Source: Pseudomonas moraviensis
Lineage (GTDB): Bacteria; Pseudomonadota; Gammaproteobacteria; Pseudomonadales; Pseudomonadaceae
DNA: 64,000 bases
NCBI RefSeq assembly: GCF_900105805.1
Contig: NZ_LT629788.1
Coordinates: 186,001-250,000, forward strand
Direction of reading: 5' to 3'
The position numbers and the translations under genes were made by a program. The stretch's first letter is position 1. Each line of letters starts with the position of its first letter. Under the pieces are notes generated by a model. The model did not search any database, was not told where the DNA came from, and saw only the letters and a program-made list of their open reading frames with translations. This document shows, one piece after another, positions 7,746 through 16,304 of this stretch.

Positions 7746-8967
7746 CCGTTTGTTGCCGGCATCCTTTCGGGGTGTCGGTTTCTGGATCGACCAGGCGAAA
7801 ACCCCGGTCGGTCGCAAAGGGCAGTTGCACGAATACCCGCAGCGCGACTTGCCTTTTTTCGAGGACCTCGGCCAGCAGGCCAAGACCCACGATCTGACCG
7901 CGTTCATCATCGGCCCCGATTGCCTGGAGCAGCGCGACAAGCTGCTCAAGGCCCTGGAGCAGGGTCGTGGCGAGCTGGTGCATCCGTGGCTCGGACGCCT
8001 GCAAGTCAAGGTCGGCGAATGCGACATGACCCACACTCGCCAGGATGGTGGGCTGGTGACGTTCGCCTTGAAGTTTTATCCCGATCAGCCGCTGCCGTTT
8101 CCGACGGCCACGGTCAGCACACAGAAAGTGCTGCTGGCCAAAGCCGACGGTCTGCTGGGTTCGGCGGTGGCGCGTTTCGAACAGGCGATGACGCTGATCA
8201 AGGCTGCGCGAATCGGCATCACCAACCTGCGCAACAGCCTTACCGGCGTCTACGAGGTGATCAAGGAGCAACTGAAACCGTTGATCGAGCAATATCGGCA
8301 GATCACCGAACTGGTCAAAGCCGTGAAGGAGCTGCCCAGGGAAGTGGCGGCAGAATTCAAGGGTTTGCTCGGCGATATCAAGGAGCTTAAAGCGTTTGCC
8401 AAGGAAGGCTACCGTGGCGTGATTGCCGACGTGTCGCAGCAACTCGAAGCGATTCGCAAGGCCGATGCGCCGAAGATCACCACCGGCAAGGACACCAGTG
8501 CCGCAGCGCAAGCGATGGCCGATCTGGTGCAAGACACGATGCTGGTCAAAGTCGCGCAGTGGGTGGCCTCGATGCCGGTGGCGACCACGCCGGTAAAACT
8601 GGCGTCGACACCGTCGGTGGCTCAACAGTCGACATCGCCGGTCAGCCGTCAGGAAGTGCCTGTCAGCGATGATATGCAAGCCCTGCGCACGGCGGTGACT
8701 GCCGCCATTGATCCGATGCTGGCGAAAGCCGGGCCTGCGCACTTCCAGGCCATCAATGATGTAAAGGAGGCGCTGGTGGCTCATCTCAAAGCGGTGGCGT
8801 CCTCCGGCGTGCGGCAAGTCAGCAAGTCGTTTCAGGAAAGCTTTCCGGCAGTGGTCGTGGCCTACAAGCAGTTCGGCGACGCCACGCGAGTCGACGAAGT
8901 GATTCAGCGCAACGGGATCACCCATCCCGGTTTCTCGCCCAATGACGTGAAAGTCTCGCGGGAGTGA
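7732..8967 (+). CDS. DNA circularization N-terminal domain protein (Mu gpN family)
   Basis: This 411-residue protein starts MNWRDRLLPASFRGVGFWI and continues with EYPQRDLPFFEDLG, the signature of the Mu gpN family (DNA_circ_N). Despite the name it is a tail/baseplate component in Mu-like particles, and here there is no DNA-packaging machinery. A long helical middle (residues about 150-280) follows the N-terminal domain. The start at 7732 has AGGAGG seven bases upstream; the frame is open from 7630, inside the tape measure gene. Confidence 0.88.
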   Translation: MNWRDRLLPASFRGVGFWIDQAKTPVGRKGQLHEYPQRDLPFFEDLGQQAKTHDLTAFIIGPDCLEQRDKLLKALEQGRGELVHPWLGRLQVKVGECDMTHTRQDGGLVTFALKFYPDQPLPFPTATVSTQKVLLAKADGLLGSAVARFEQAMTLIKAARIGITNLRNSLTGVYEVIKEQLKPLIEQYRQITELVKAVKELPREVAAEFKGLLGDIKELKAFAKEGYRGVIADVSQQLEAIRKADAPKITTGKDTSAAAQAMADLVQDTMLVKVAQWVASMPVATTPVKLASTPSVAQQSTSPVSRQEVPVSDDMQALRTAVTAAIDPMLAKAGPAHFQAINDVKEALVAHLKAVASSGVRQVSKSFQESFPAVVVAYKQFGDATRVDEVIQRNGITHPGFSPNDVKVSRE

Positions 8968-8971
8968 CGCC

Positions 8972-10015
8972 ATGAACGAGATGGACAATCACGTCACGCT
9001 GACGGTCAACGACATGCAATACGGCGGCTGGAAAAGCGTCGAAATCACTGCTGATCTTGAGCGTCAGTTCCGCACTTTCAAACTCGACATCACTTGGCAA
9101 TGGCCTGGGCAGACCGTGGACCAGAGGATCAAGCCCGGCGACCCCTGCGAGGTAAAAATCGGCAAGGATCTGGTGCTCACCGGCTATGTGTTCAAGGCGC
9201 CGATCCGCTATGACGGGCGACAGATCAGTCTGACCATCGAGGGCAGTTCCAAGACCCAGGATCTGGTCGATTGCGCCGCCCGTAACCTGCCCAGCCAATG
9301 GCAGCAACAACCCTTGCTGACCATCGTCCGGGATCTGGTGAGCGAGTACGGCCTGTCGGTGGTCAACCAAATCAGCGAAACCACACGCCTGAGCAAACAC
9401 ACCATCGTGCCGGGCGAAACGGTATTCCAGTCGATCGATCGATTGCTGTCGCTGCTGCGGGTGTTTTCCACCGACAACGAGCTGGGCCAGTTGGTGTTGG
9501 CCAAACCCGCTAGCGGCGGGCGTGCCAGCGATGCGCTGGAGCTGGGCAAGAACATTCTGTCGGCCAATGCACCGATGGATTTCAGCCAGGTGTTCTCCGA
9601 ATACCGGGTGATCGGCCAGCAAAAGGGCTCGGATGCGAAAAGCGGCGCGGCGGTCAGCGAGGTCGAGTCGACGGCGGCGGATCTGAGCTTCAAACGTCGG
9701 CGCACCACGGTGATCAATGAAGGCACGCAGCTGACCTTTGAGTTGGCGCAACAGCGTGCCCAATGGGAAAGCGCGACCCGCATGGGCCGGGCTCAGGCCA
9801 CCACCTATCAGGTGCAGGGCTGGCGGCAGAGCAACGGTGATTTGTGGCGCCACAACACGCTGGTGAAGGTCAAGGATCCGGTGCTCGATTTCGATGGCGA
9901 CATGCTGATTTCAAAAGTCACCTATTCGTTGTCGGCGCAGGGCTCGGTGACCACGTTGCAAGTGGCACCGCCGCATACCTTTGATCCTGATCCGACTCCC
10001 CCGAAGCAAACCTGA
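8972..10015 (+). CDS. Baseplate hub protein (Mu gpP / gp44 family)
   Basis: This 347-residue protein opens MNEMDNHVTLTVNDMQYGGWKSVEIT and contains the phrase QWPGQTVDQRIKPGDPCEVKIG typical of Mu gpP-like hub proteins, which share the gp27/gpD fold. It would link the tube to the spike. The ribosome site GGGAG lies ten bases before the ATG and overlaps the gpN stop region. A REPIN follows and separates it from the spike gene. Confidence 0.88.
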   Translation: MNEMDNHVTLTVNDMQYGGWKSVEITADLERQFRTFKLDITWQWPGQTVDQRIKPGDPCEVKIGKDLVLTGYVFKAPIRYDGRQISLTIEGSSKTQDLVDCAARNLPSQWQQQPLLTIVRDLVSEYGLSVVNQISETTRLSKHTIVPGETVFQSIDRLLSLLRVFSTDNELGQLVLAKPASGGRASDALELGKNILSANAPMDFSQVFSEYRVIGQQKGSDAKSGAAVSEVESTAADLSFKRRRTTVINEGTQLTFELAQQRAQWESATRMGRAQATTYQVQGWRQSNGDLWRHNTLVKVKDPVLDFDGDMLISKVTYSLSAQGSVTTLQVAPPHTFDPDPTPPKQT

Positions 10016-10030
10016 GCCTTGCACCGCCCC

Positions 10031-10121
10031 CTGTAGGAGTGAGCCTGCTCGCGATAGCGGTTCAACAGACACAGAAGTGTCGACTGTCATGCCGCCATCG
10101 CGAGCAGGCTCACTCCTACAG
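10031..10121. repeat. REPIN (family A) between baseplate hub and spike genes
   Basis: Inverted REP arms (GTAGGAGTGAGCCTGCTC ... GAGCAGGCTCACTCCTAC) flank a spacer of about 30 bases, in the 142-base gap inside the tail operon. Confidence 0.95.
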
Positions 10122-10157
10122 TTGTTCGCGTTGTGCCCACCTTTTTGAGAAAAAACC

Positions 10158-10667
10158 ATGAGCCTACTGACACGCCTGCTGGCGCGCGGCACTGTCGTGC
10201 TCGCCAATTCGGCTTCGAAACTGCAATCGCTGCAAATGCGCCTCACCGCCGGCGAAGTCAATGACGACCTCGAACACTTCGAACCCTATGGCTTCACCAG
10301 TCATCCGCTGGCCGGGGCGGAAGGCGTCGTCACCTTCATCGGCGGCGACCGTTCCCACGCCATCGCCCTGGTCATCGCCGACCGCCGCTATCGCTTGCAA
10401 GCACTGGCTGCCGGTGAAGTGGCGATCTACACCGACGAAGGCGACAGGATTCATTTCAAGCGCGGGCGGATCATCGACATCGAAACTGCCACGCTGAACA
10501 TCCGCGCCAGCAGCGCGGTGAATTTCGATACGCCGGTCATAAACCAGACCGGCAAGATCGTTTCCACGGGTGATCAACTGGCCGGCGGCATCAGCCAGAT
10601 CAAACACGTCCACGTTGGCGTGCAGGCCGGTAACGGTCAGACCGGCGCGCCGGCAGGAGGGCAATGA
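10158..10667 (+). CDS. Baseplate assembly protein V / tail spike (Mu gp45 family)
   Basis: The 169-residue protein has an N-terminal OB-fold-like part and a C-terminal beta-helix part that ends with His150-Val-His152 in the phrase KHVHVGV. This HxH pair is the iron-binding motif near the tip of gp45/gpV spikes, which puncture the outer membrane. The Gly-rich end (GNGQTGAPAGGQ) fits the family. The ribosome site is weak (TTGAGAAAAA), and a REPIN lies just upstream. Confidence 0.92.
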   Translation: MSLLTRLLARGTVVLANSASKLQSLQMRLTAGEVNDDLEHFEPYGFTSHPLAGAEGVVTFIGGDRSHAIALVIADRRYRLQALAAGEVAIYTDEGDRIHFKRGRIIDIETATLNIRASSAVNFDTPVINQTGKIVSTGDQLAGGISQIKHVHVGVQAGNGQTGAPAGGQ

Positions 10668-11065
10668 TGTTCATCAGCCAGAACCTCCACGCCGCACTGA
10701 CCCGCGCCGTGCTCATCAGCCTGTTCACCTGGCGTCGCGCCGCCGATGACGACGCCCTTGATGACGATGAACGCTTCGGCTGGTGGGGCGACAGTTTTCC
10801 TACGGTTGCAGACGATCGCATCGGCTCGCGGCTGTGGCTGTTACGCCGGGTCAAGCTGACCCGGCAGACGCAAATGGACGCCGAGTTCTATGCCCGCGAA
10901 GCCCTGCAGTGGCTGCTCGACGACGGCCACTGCAGCGCCATCGACATCATCAGCGAACGCCTCGATGCCCAGCGCCTGAACCTGCGCACGGTCCTGACGC
11001 TGGCCGACGGCGAACGTCTGGACATCAACCCCGATAACAGTTGGCAGGTGATCTATGCCGTTTGA
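10664..11065 (+). CDS. Phage GP46 family baseplate protein (gpW/gp25-like)
   Basis: This 133-residue protein shows the GP46 pattern RRAADDDALDDDERFGWWGDSF near its start, followed by GSRLWLLRRVKL. In Mu it is the wedge component equivalent to T4 gp25. The start overlaps the spike stop in an ATGATG/TGA arrangement with CAGGAGG just upstream, and the end overlaps the gp47 start by 11 bases. Confidence 0.92.
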   Translation: MMFISQNLHAALTRAVLISLFTWRRAADDDALDDDERFGWWGDSFPTVADDRIGSRLWLLRRVKLTRQTQMDAEFYAREALQWLLDDGHCSAIDIISERLDAQRLNLRTVLTLADGERLDINPDNSWQVIYAV

Positions 11066-12098
11066 AACCCCTTCGCTGCCGGTGCTGATCAAGCGCACCC
11101 AAAGCGACCTGGCCGGCGATTCGCTGCGCCAGTCCGATGCGCAAGTGCTGGCCCGTACCCTCGGCGGCGCCGTTTATGGCCTGTACGGTTATCTCGACTG
11201 GATTGCCCAGCAGATCCTGCCCGACAAGGCTGACGAGTCGACCCTGGAACGCATCGCCGCGCTGCGCCTGAACCAGCCGCGCAAAGCTGCACAAGTGGCT
11301 ACCGGCAGCGTCAGCTTTACGGCCACGCCTGGCGCCGTGCTCGACGTTGACACGCTGTTGCAAGCGAACGATGGCCGCACCTACAAAGTCACCACCGCGC
11401 GCACCACCGTCGGTGGCAGTAACAGCACCACGATTGCGGCGCTGGAGGCCGGCAGTCTGGGCAACGCTGATGCCGGTCTGACGCTGACCCCGGTGCAGCC
11501 GATTGCCGGCATCGTCGGCAACAGCTTCGTGGTGCTGGCGCCGGGCCTCAGCGGTGGCGTGGCGCGCGAAAGCCTCGAGTCACTGCGCTCGCGAGTGATT
11601 CGATCCTATCGGGTGATTCCCCACGGCGGCGCGGCCAGCGATTACGAAACCTGGGCACTGGAAGTGCCAGGTGTGACGCGGGCGTGGTGCCGTGGCGGTG
11701 AGGGCAGTATGGGCATTGTCCGCCTGTTCATCATGCGCGATGACGACACGCAGCCGATTCCCGCGGCAGAGCAACTGGCCGAGGTTCAGGCCTATATCGA
11801 ACCATTGCGTCCGGTCACCGCCGAGTTGCATGTGCTGGCACCGGAGCAGGTCCCCGTCACCTATGAATTGCGTTTGAGCCCCGATACCAGCGCTGTCCGT
11901 GCGGCGGTGGAAGCGCAGTTACGTGACTTGCACAACCGCGAAGCCGGCCTGGGGGATACCTTGCTGCAGAGTCACATTCGCGAAGCGATCAGCAGTGCCA
12001 CCGGCGAGTACGACCACCAATTGATTGCGCCCGTCGGCAATGTCGTGCCAACCGAACACCAGCTACTGACCTTTGGGGGTTGCGTATGGGAGGCATGA
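11055..12098 (+). CDS. Baseplate J-like protein (Mu gp47 family)
   Basis: The 347-residue protein is a baseplate wedge protein: it opens MPFETPSLPVLIKRTQSDLAGD and contains GYLDWIAQQILPDKADE and the Thr/Ala-rich VTTARTTVGGSNST segment of the J-like fold. It joins the wedge to the fibre network. It overlaps gp46 upstream and gp48 downstream. Confidence 0.93.
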   Translation: MPFETPSLPVLIKRTQSDLAGDSLRQSDAQVLARTLGGAVYGLYGYLDWIAQQILPDKADESTLERIAALRLNQPRKAAQVATGSVSFTATPGAVLDVDTLLQANDGRTYKVTTARTTVGGSNSTTIAALEAGSLGNADAGLTLTPVQPIAGIVGNSFVVLAPGLSGGVARESLESLRSRVIRSYRVIPHGGAASDYETWALEVPGVTRAWCRGGEGSMGIVRLFIMRDDDTQPIPAAEQLAEVQAYIEPLRPVTAELHVLAPEQVPVTYELRLSPDTSAVRAAVEAQLRDLHNREAGLGDTLLQSHIREAISSATGEYDHQLIAPVGNVVPTEHQLLTFGGCVWEA

Positions 12099-12685
12099 GA
12101 ACCGCTGCGCAATATCAGGCCCAGCTACGCAACCTGCTGCCCAGTGGTCCGGCCTGGGATCCGGAGCGAGTGCCGGAACTGGATGCAGTGCTCGGGAGCA
12201 TTTCCCTGGAACTGTCGCGTCTGGACGCGCGCGCCGTCGACCTGCAAAACGAAATGGATCCGGCCGGCGTCAGCGAGCTGGTACCCGATTGGGAGCAGGT
12301 CATGAATTTGCCTGACCCGTGCCTTGGACAGAAGCCTTTGTTCGACGACCGTCGTCTGGCTGTGCGCCGGCGCCTGCTAGCAGTAGGCAGCCAGAGCATT
12401 GGCTACTTCGTTGAAATTGCCCGAAGCCAAGGCTATCCCAACGCTACCGTGACTGAGTTGAGGGCGCCGCGAATGGGGCGCTCACGGTTTGGTAACGGGC
12501 ACTTTGGCAGCTGGCAGGCACAGTTCATGTGGACACTCAACACCGGAGGGCGGCAATTCATCGGTCGCCGGTTTGGCGCCAGTTATTGGGGCGAACGCTT
12601 TGGTGTGAATCCCGGTAGCGCCCTGGAGTGCCTTATCCACCGCAGTGCACCTGCTCATACCCGCGTGCATATCAATTACGACTAG
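12086..12685 (+). CDS. DUF2313 / YmfQ-like tail protein (Mu gp48 family)
   Basis: This protein of about 199 residues carries the DUF2313 features: the N-terminal LRNLLPSGPAWD phrase and the C-terminal LECLIHRSAPAHTRVHINY end. In Mu-like tails it connects the wedge to the fibres. Two ATG codons compete, 12086 and 12095. The first was chosen because GGGGG lies six bases before it; the second would give an ATGA overlap with gp47 but has its purine tract too close. Confidence 0.9.
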   Translation: MGGMRTAAQYQAQLRNLLPSGPAWDPERVPELDAVLGSISLELSRLDARAVDLQNEMDPAGVSELVPDWEQVMNLPDPCLGQKPLFDDRRLAVRRRLLAVGSQSIGYFVEIARSQGYPNATVTELRAPRMGRSRFGNGHFGSWQAQFMWTLNTGGRQFIGRRFGASYWGERFGVNPGSALECLIHRSAPAHTRVHINYD

Positions 12686-12697
12686 AGGTTGAAAACT

Positions 12698-14251
12698 ATG
12701 GATTACCCAAGAAGCACCCCCGGTGTCGGGCTGGTGAATGGACAGTTCGTGGACGAGAACCCGGTGGCAGGAACGCCAGGCTCTTTGATTCCCGCAACCT
12801 GGGGCAATGCCGTTACGCAAGAGATCCTGAACGTGATCAAAGCGGCTGGCATGCAGCCCGAAGAAGATGTTTCAACGCAGTTGCTGCAGGCCATCCAGAG
12901 TTTTGCCGCCCATGACTTCAAGAACTCGGTGCGGGTAGCGACAACGGGAACAATTGCCCTCAGCGGTTTGCAGGACATCGACGGTGTACAACTGGCCGTG
13001 GCAGATCGAGTGCTGGTGAAAGACCAGGCCAATGCCTCGCAGAACGGTGTTTACGTGGTGGCTGCCGGTTCATGGTCGCGCGCAGTGGATGCGGCGCAGG
13101 ACTACCAAGTGACCAGCAGTTTTATCATTGCGACCGATGAAGGCGTGGTGAACAAGTCTCGCCTTTGGCAACTGACCACACCAGGCCCGATCAAGGTCGG
13201 CTCCACAGCGCTGACGTTTGAATTACTGGCGGGGTACACCGGAGTAGCCTCTGGCGAATACCGCAAGGTTACGGTCAATGCACGGGGGCAGGTAACCGCC
13301 GGCTCTAACCCGACCACTCTTGATGGCTACGGCATCGCGGATGCTTACACCAAGGTGGCTGCCAACAGTGCATTTGTGAAACAAGGCAGTGGTGCCGGAC
13401 AACTCGGCAACTCGGTGTCCATTGGCTGGGATGGCAAGAACATCCTGATCCAGGTTGATGCCACCAGTTTCGGCAACCTGTGGTGTTCGGCCAACTTTGA
13501 CCCCGCCACCAAGGCCAATGTGACGGACGTTTACAGCAAGAGTGCAACCAATGGCTTGCTGGACGCCAAGATCGCTTCGGATACATGTTCGGTGGCCGGT
13601 TTCGCAGGTGGCAATCCCGCCTCCCCGTATATGCGGAACAGGAACAATAACGAAGTCGTGATGCTGGCGAGAACAGCTTCGACCCTCGCCGGCTATGGCA
13701 TCACGGATGGCATGACGCGTGCCGAGATCACCGGTCAAGTCAATGCGCGAGTTCTGAGTGATGGCATCACCTGGGCGGGGTTTGCCAGCAACGATCCGAA
13801 TCAGCCCTACATGCGGCGTGCTGCCGATAACGGTGTCTATCTGTTGCAACCGCGTCTGGGGTTTACACCGGTTCGCCAGGGCGGGGGAAACTTCCAGTCG
13901 AACAACACGGTGATGATTGGCTGGGCGGCTGATGGTTCGTCTCTGCGGGTACAGGTCGATGCAACTGATCTGGGCAGCATCTGGACCGACGGCATCGGTA
14001 ATGCCAAAGCGGTTGCCGCGCAATCCACCGCAGAAGCTGGAGTAGTCGGTTCTTATGCCTTGCTGGTCGTTGGCGGCGGTGGCGCTACGGGGCCGGGCGC
14101 GCTTGCCGCCGGTGTCAACTGCCGGTTCACGGCTACCGATGGCTCTGCCTGGGGTGGAGCACCTGCCGGCACCTGGCGAATCATGGGAGCTATCCGAAAC
14201 TCTGACGGGGCCAGCCCTGACTCCACCACTCTATGCGTGAGGGTTTATTGA
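12698..14251 (+). CDS. Tail fibre protein 1
   Basis: This 517-residue fibre follows the baseplate genes. Residues 1-70 (MDYPRSTPGVGLVNGQFVDE, WGNAVTQEIL) nearly match the N-terminus of fibre 2 and would anchor to the baseplate. Residues about 80-170 hold a VADRVLVKDQANASQNGVYV-type shaft domain. The distal half contains repeated blocks: V-x-AGF...PYMR...V, and a matched pair VSIGWDGKNILIQVDAT / VMIGWAADGSSLRVQVDAT. The distal end would bind the surface receptor of the target strain. The start at 12698 was chosen over an upstream TTG. Confidence 0.88.
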   Translation: MDYPRSTPGVGLVNGQFVDENPVAGTPGSLIPATWGNAVTQEILNVIKAAGMQPEEDVSTQLLQAIQSFAAHDFKNSVRVATTGTIALSGLQDIDGVQLAVADRVLVKDQANASQNGVYVVAAGSWSRAVDAAQDYQVTSSFIIATDEGVVNKSRLWQLTTPGPIKVGSTALTFELLAGYTGVASGEYRKVTVNARGQVTAGSNPTTLDGYGIADAYTKVAANSAFVKQGSGAGQLGNSVSIGWDGKNILIQVDATSFGNLWCSANFDPATKANVTDVYSKSATNGLLDAKIASDTCSVAGFAGGNPASPYMRNRNNNEVVMLARTASTLAGYGITDGMTRAEITGQVNARVLSDGITWAGFASNDPNQPYMRRAADNGVYLLQPRLGFTPVRQGGGNFQSNNTVMIGWAADGSSLRVQVDATDLGSIWTDGIGNAKAVAAQSTAEAGVVGSYALLVVGGGGATGPGALAAGVNCRFTATDGSAWGGAPAGTWRIMGAIRNSDGASPDSTTLCVRVY

Positions 14252-14252
14252 A

Positions 14253-14720
14253 ATGATGACAATTGTGAGTGCGCGTCAGCCCTGCTGGAACGACGTGGAA
14301 CATACCTCGTTAAACCTGTTGGTCACCTTCGAGGAGACCAGCGATTCATTGGGTGAAATACCGTTTACGGCTTCGCCGAAAGATCCGGAGCCTCACGGTC
14401 GAGAGTTGTTTGAACGGGCGGTTGCGCTGGAATACGGCGAGATCGCTGAACCCGACGAAGAGACACTGAAAGATGCAGTGCGGATGAAGACTTCCGGGCT
14501 CTCGGCATTGGCGTCATCGATGATCGCAAAGTTGCAGAGTGACCTCAGCACCCTGCAGGACTCCGTGGCGTTGGGCATGGCAACAGATGAAGAAATCACG
14601 CAGTTGCCAATGACTCAGGCGCAGCTTGATCTCTGGAGAAAGTACCGGGTACTGCTTTCCAGGATCGAGAGTCAGCCCGCTTTTCCTCGTGCGATCGATT
14701 GGCCCACGCAGCCCGAGTGA
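14253..14720 (+). CDS. Tail fibre assembly / chaperone-like protein 1
   Basis: The 155-residue acidic protein directly follows fibre 1 by one base. Its end (QAQLDLWRKYRVLLSRIESQPAFPRAIDWPTQPE) resembles the C-terminal part of tail fibre assembly proteins, which typically finish with a PxxIxWP phrase. Such proteins help fibres trimerise. The role is inferred from position and this motif. A second ATG three bases on is an equal start candidate. Confidence 0.78.
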   Translation: MMTIVSARQPCWNDVEHTSLNLLVTFEETSDSLGEIPFTASPKDPEPHGRELFERAVALEYGEIAEPDEETLKDAVRMKTSGLSALASSMIAKLQSDLSTLQDSVALGMATDEEITQLPMTQAQLDLWRKYRVLLSRIESQPAFPRAIDWPTQPE

Positions 14721-14856
14721 ATGTTTGCTGCATGAGCCGAGTACATCAGCCCCGGCAACCGTGCGCAGCATTCCTTGCTGGTTGCAGCTGCGGTCGAAAG
14801 ACCAGGCCGGCGGCGTGCCCACTCGGCATTGAATGAATAACAGCCGGAGACGAAAA

Positions 14857-15744
14857 ATGGACTATCCAAAGAGCGTGCCCAATATCGGCCTGGTCAATGG
14901 CCGATTCGTGGATGAAAACCCTGCCAATGGAGCGCCGGGCTCGCTGATTCCTGCGGTGTGGGGAAATGGTGTAACGCAGGAAATTCTGAGTGTTGTGCAG
15001 GCGGCGGGTTTAACGCCGGACGAGACGACCAATAATCAATTGCTGGGCGCACTGCGCAGCCCGGCGCTGTTTTTGACTGCCGCCCAGTTTGATAAAGGTC
15101 GGTCAGTGGCCACTGCCGAGTTTGTTCAGCGCGCGTTAGGCAATTACGCAAGTGCACGGGGAATATCCGCCGCAACGCAACTGACGGGCGCTGATATCGG
15201 TTGCTCGATCGGAATGGGGGGGACCGTTTCCTATACCGTCACCCTGCCTGACGCAGCCTCTGTTCCGGATGGCGCGACCATCGGGCTGCACTGCCGCAAC
15301 AGCGCCCCGGTTACGGTTGCGAGTAAATCCGGTGCGCAGATCAGTCCACAGGGCGCTTATTTGGGCTCGATAGTGATGAACAGCGGGGAGAGCGCCAACT
15401 TTGTCAGAGAGAGTGGCATCTGGACCGTTTACGGGACCGCGAGTCTGAAATACGCCGCGCTGTTTTCCGGGATGGTCAGCAATCCCGGGTATCAAAAACA
15501 CGCCAGTGGAAATATCGATCAGTGGGGCACGGGGGTTTCGAATGCCGAGGGGGATGTCTACGTGACATTTCCGCTGACGTTTCCGAGGGGATATTTCTCG
15601 CTGGTGGCGACACATACCGGTGGCGATGCGGCGATGGTTGCGGTGACTGCGTACAGCGCAAAGGGCTGCACGCTGAGAATTCGCAATGCCGTAGGTCAAG
15701 TCAGCGGCGGCTGGTCGGTGAATTATTTTGCAAAGGGCTACTGA
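14857..15744 (+). CDS. Tail fibre protein 2
   Basis: This 295-residue protein starts MDYPKSVPNIGLVNGRFVDE and shares its first 65 or so residues with fibre 1, after which the two diverge. The C-terminal domain contains GYQKHASGNIDQWGTG, typical of the gp53-like C-terminal domain of tail fibres, and ends with GWSVNYFAKGY. It is a shorter, different receptor-binding fibre. The ATG at 14857 follows CCGGAGA; the frame is open from 14833 but that segment lacks homology with fibre 1. Confidence 0.9.
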   Translation: MDYPKSVPNIGLVNGRFVDENPANGAPGSLIPAVWGNGVTQEILSVVQAAGLTPDETTNNQLLGALRSPALFLTAAQFDKGRSVATAEFVQRALGNYASARGISAATQLTGADIGCSIGMGGTVSYTVTLPDAASVPDGATIGLHCRNSAPVTVASKSGAQISPQGAYLGSIVMNSGESANFVRESGIWTVYGTASLKYAALFSGMVSNPGYQKHASGNIDQWGTGVSNAEGDVYVTFPLTFPRGYFSLVATHTGGDAAMVAVTAYSAKGCTLRIRNAVGQVSGGWSVNYFAKGY

Positions 15745-16191
15745 ATGAACCCCTTCAATGTTTTATTCAGCGCCAGCACCTGCGGCGCGTATGTACCGGG
15801 TATCAACTCGACGGACATTCCCGACGACGTTATCGAGATTCCCCAGGGCTACTGGATCTCCTTGCTGCAACAGTTGGCGGTCACGCCAAAAATGATTGGC
15901 GTGAGCGCCACTAACGGCTATCCGATTCTGGTCGATCCACCGCCCCCCTCGCCGGATGCAGCCGCTGATGCCGAGCGCGCCTGGCGCACGGCACAGTTGG
16001 CAGCCACTGACGGTTTGGTAGCGCGTGACCGGGACGAGCTCGAGGACGGTGGCGGTACCACGCTGACTACCGAGCAATACGCACAGTTGCAGGCCTATCG
16101 TCGTGACTTGCGGGACTGGCCGCAGGGATCATTCTTCCCGTTCAGCGAGCATCGGCCGGTGGCTCCGGGGTGGTTGATCGCTGCAATCTGA
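15745..16191 (+). CDS. Tail fibre chaperone-like protein 2
   Basis: This 148-residue protein starts directly after the fibre 2 stop. The stretch AERAWRTAQLAATDGLVARDRDEL followed by LQAYRRDLRDWPQGSFFP is the pattern of phage tail assembly chaperones, with the WP pair near the end. It is not obviously similar to chaperone 1, which suggests that each fibre has its own partner. Confidence 0.82.
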   Translation: MNPFNVLFSASTCGAYVPGINSTDIPDDVIEIPQGYWISLLQQLAVTPKMIGVSATNGYPILVDPPPPSPDAAADAERAWRTAQLAATDGLVARDRDELEDGGGTTLTTEQYAQLQAYRRDLRDWPQGSFFPFSEHRPVAPGWLIAAI

Positions 16192-16304
16192 AGCAGCGTT
16201 GATCACAGGCTTCATTGCCTGAAAACTCCGGAAAACAATGGCTGGCAAGCATAAGCCGCCATCCGTGATTGAATCGGAGCAACATCCAGGGAGGATCAAG
16301 CAGC

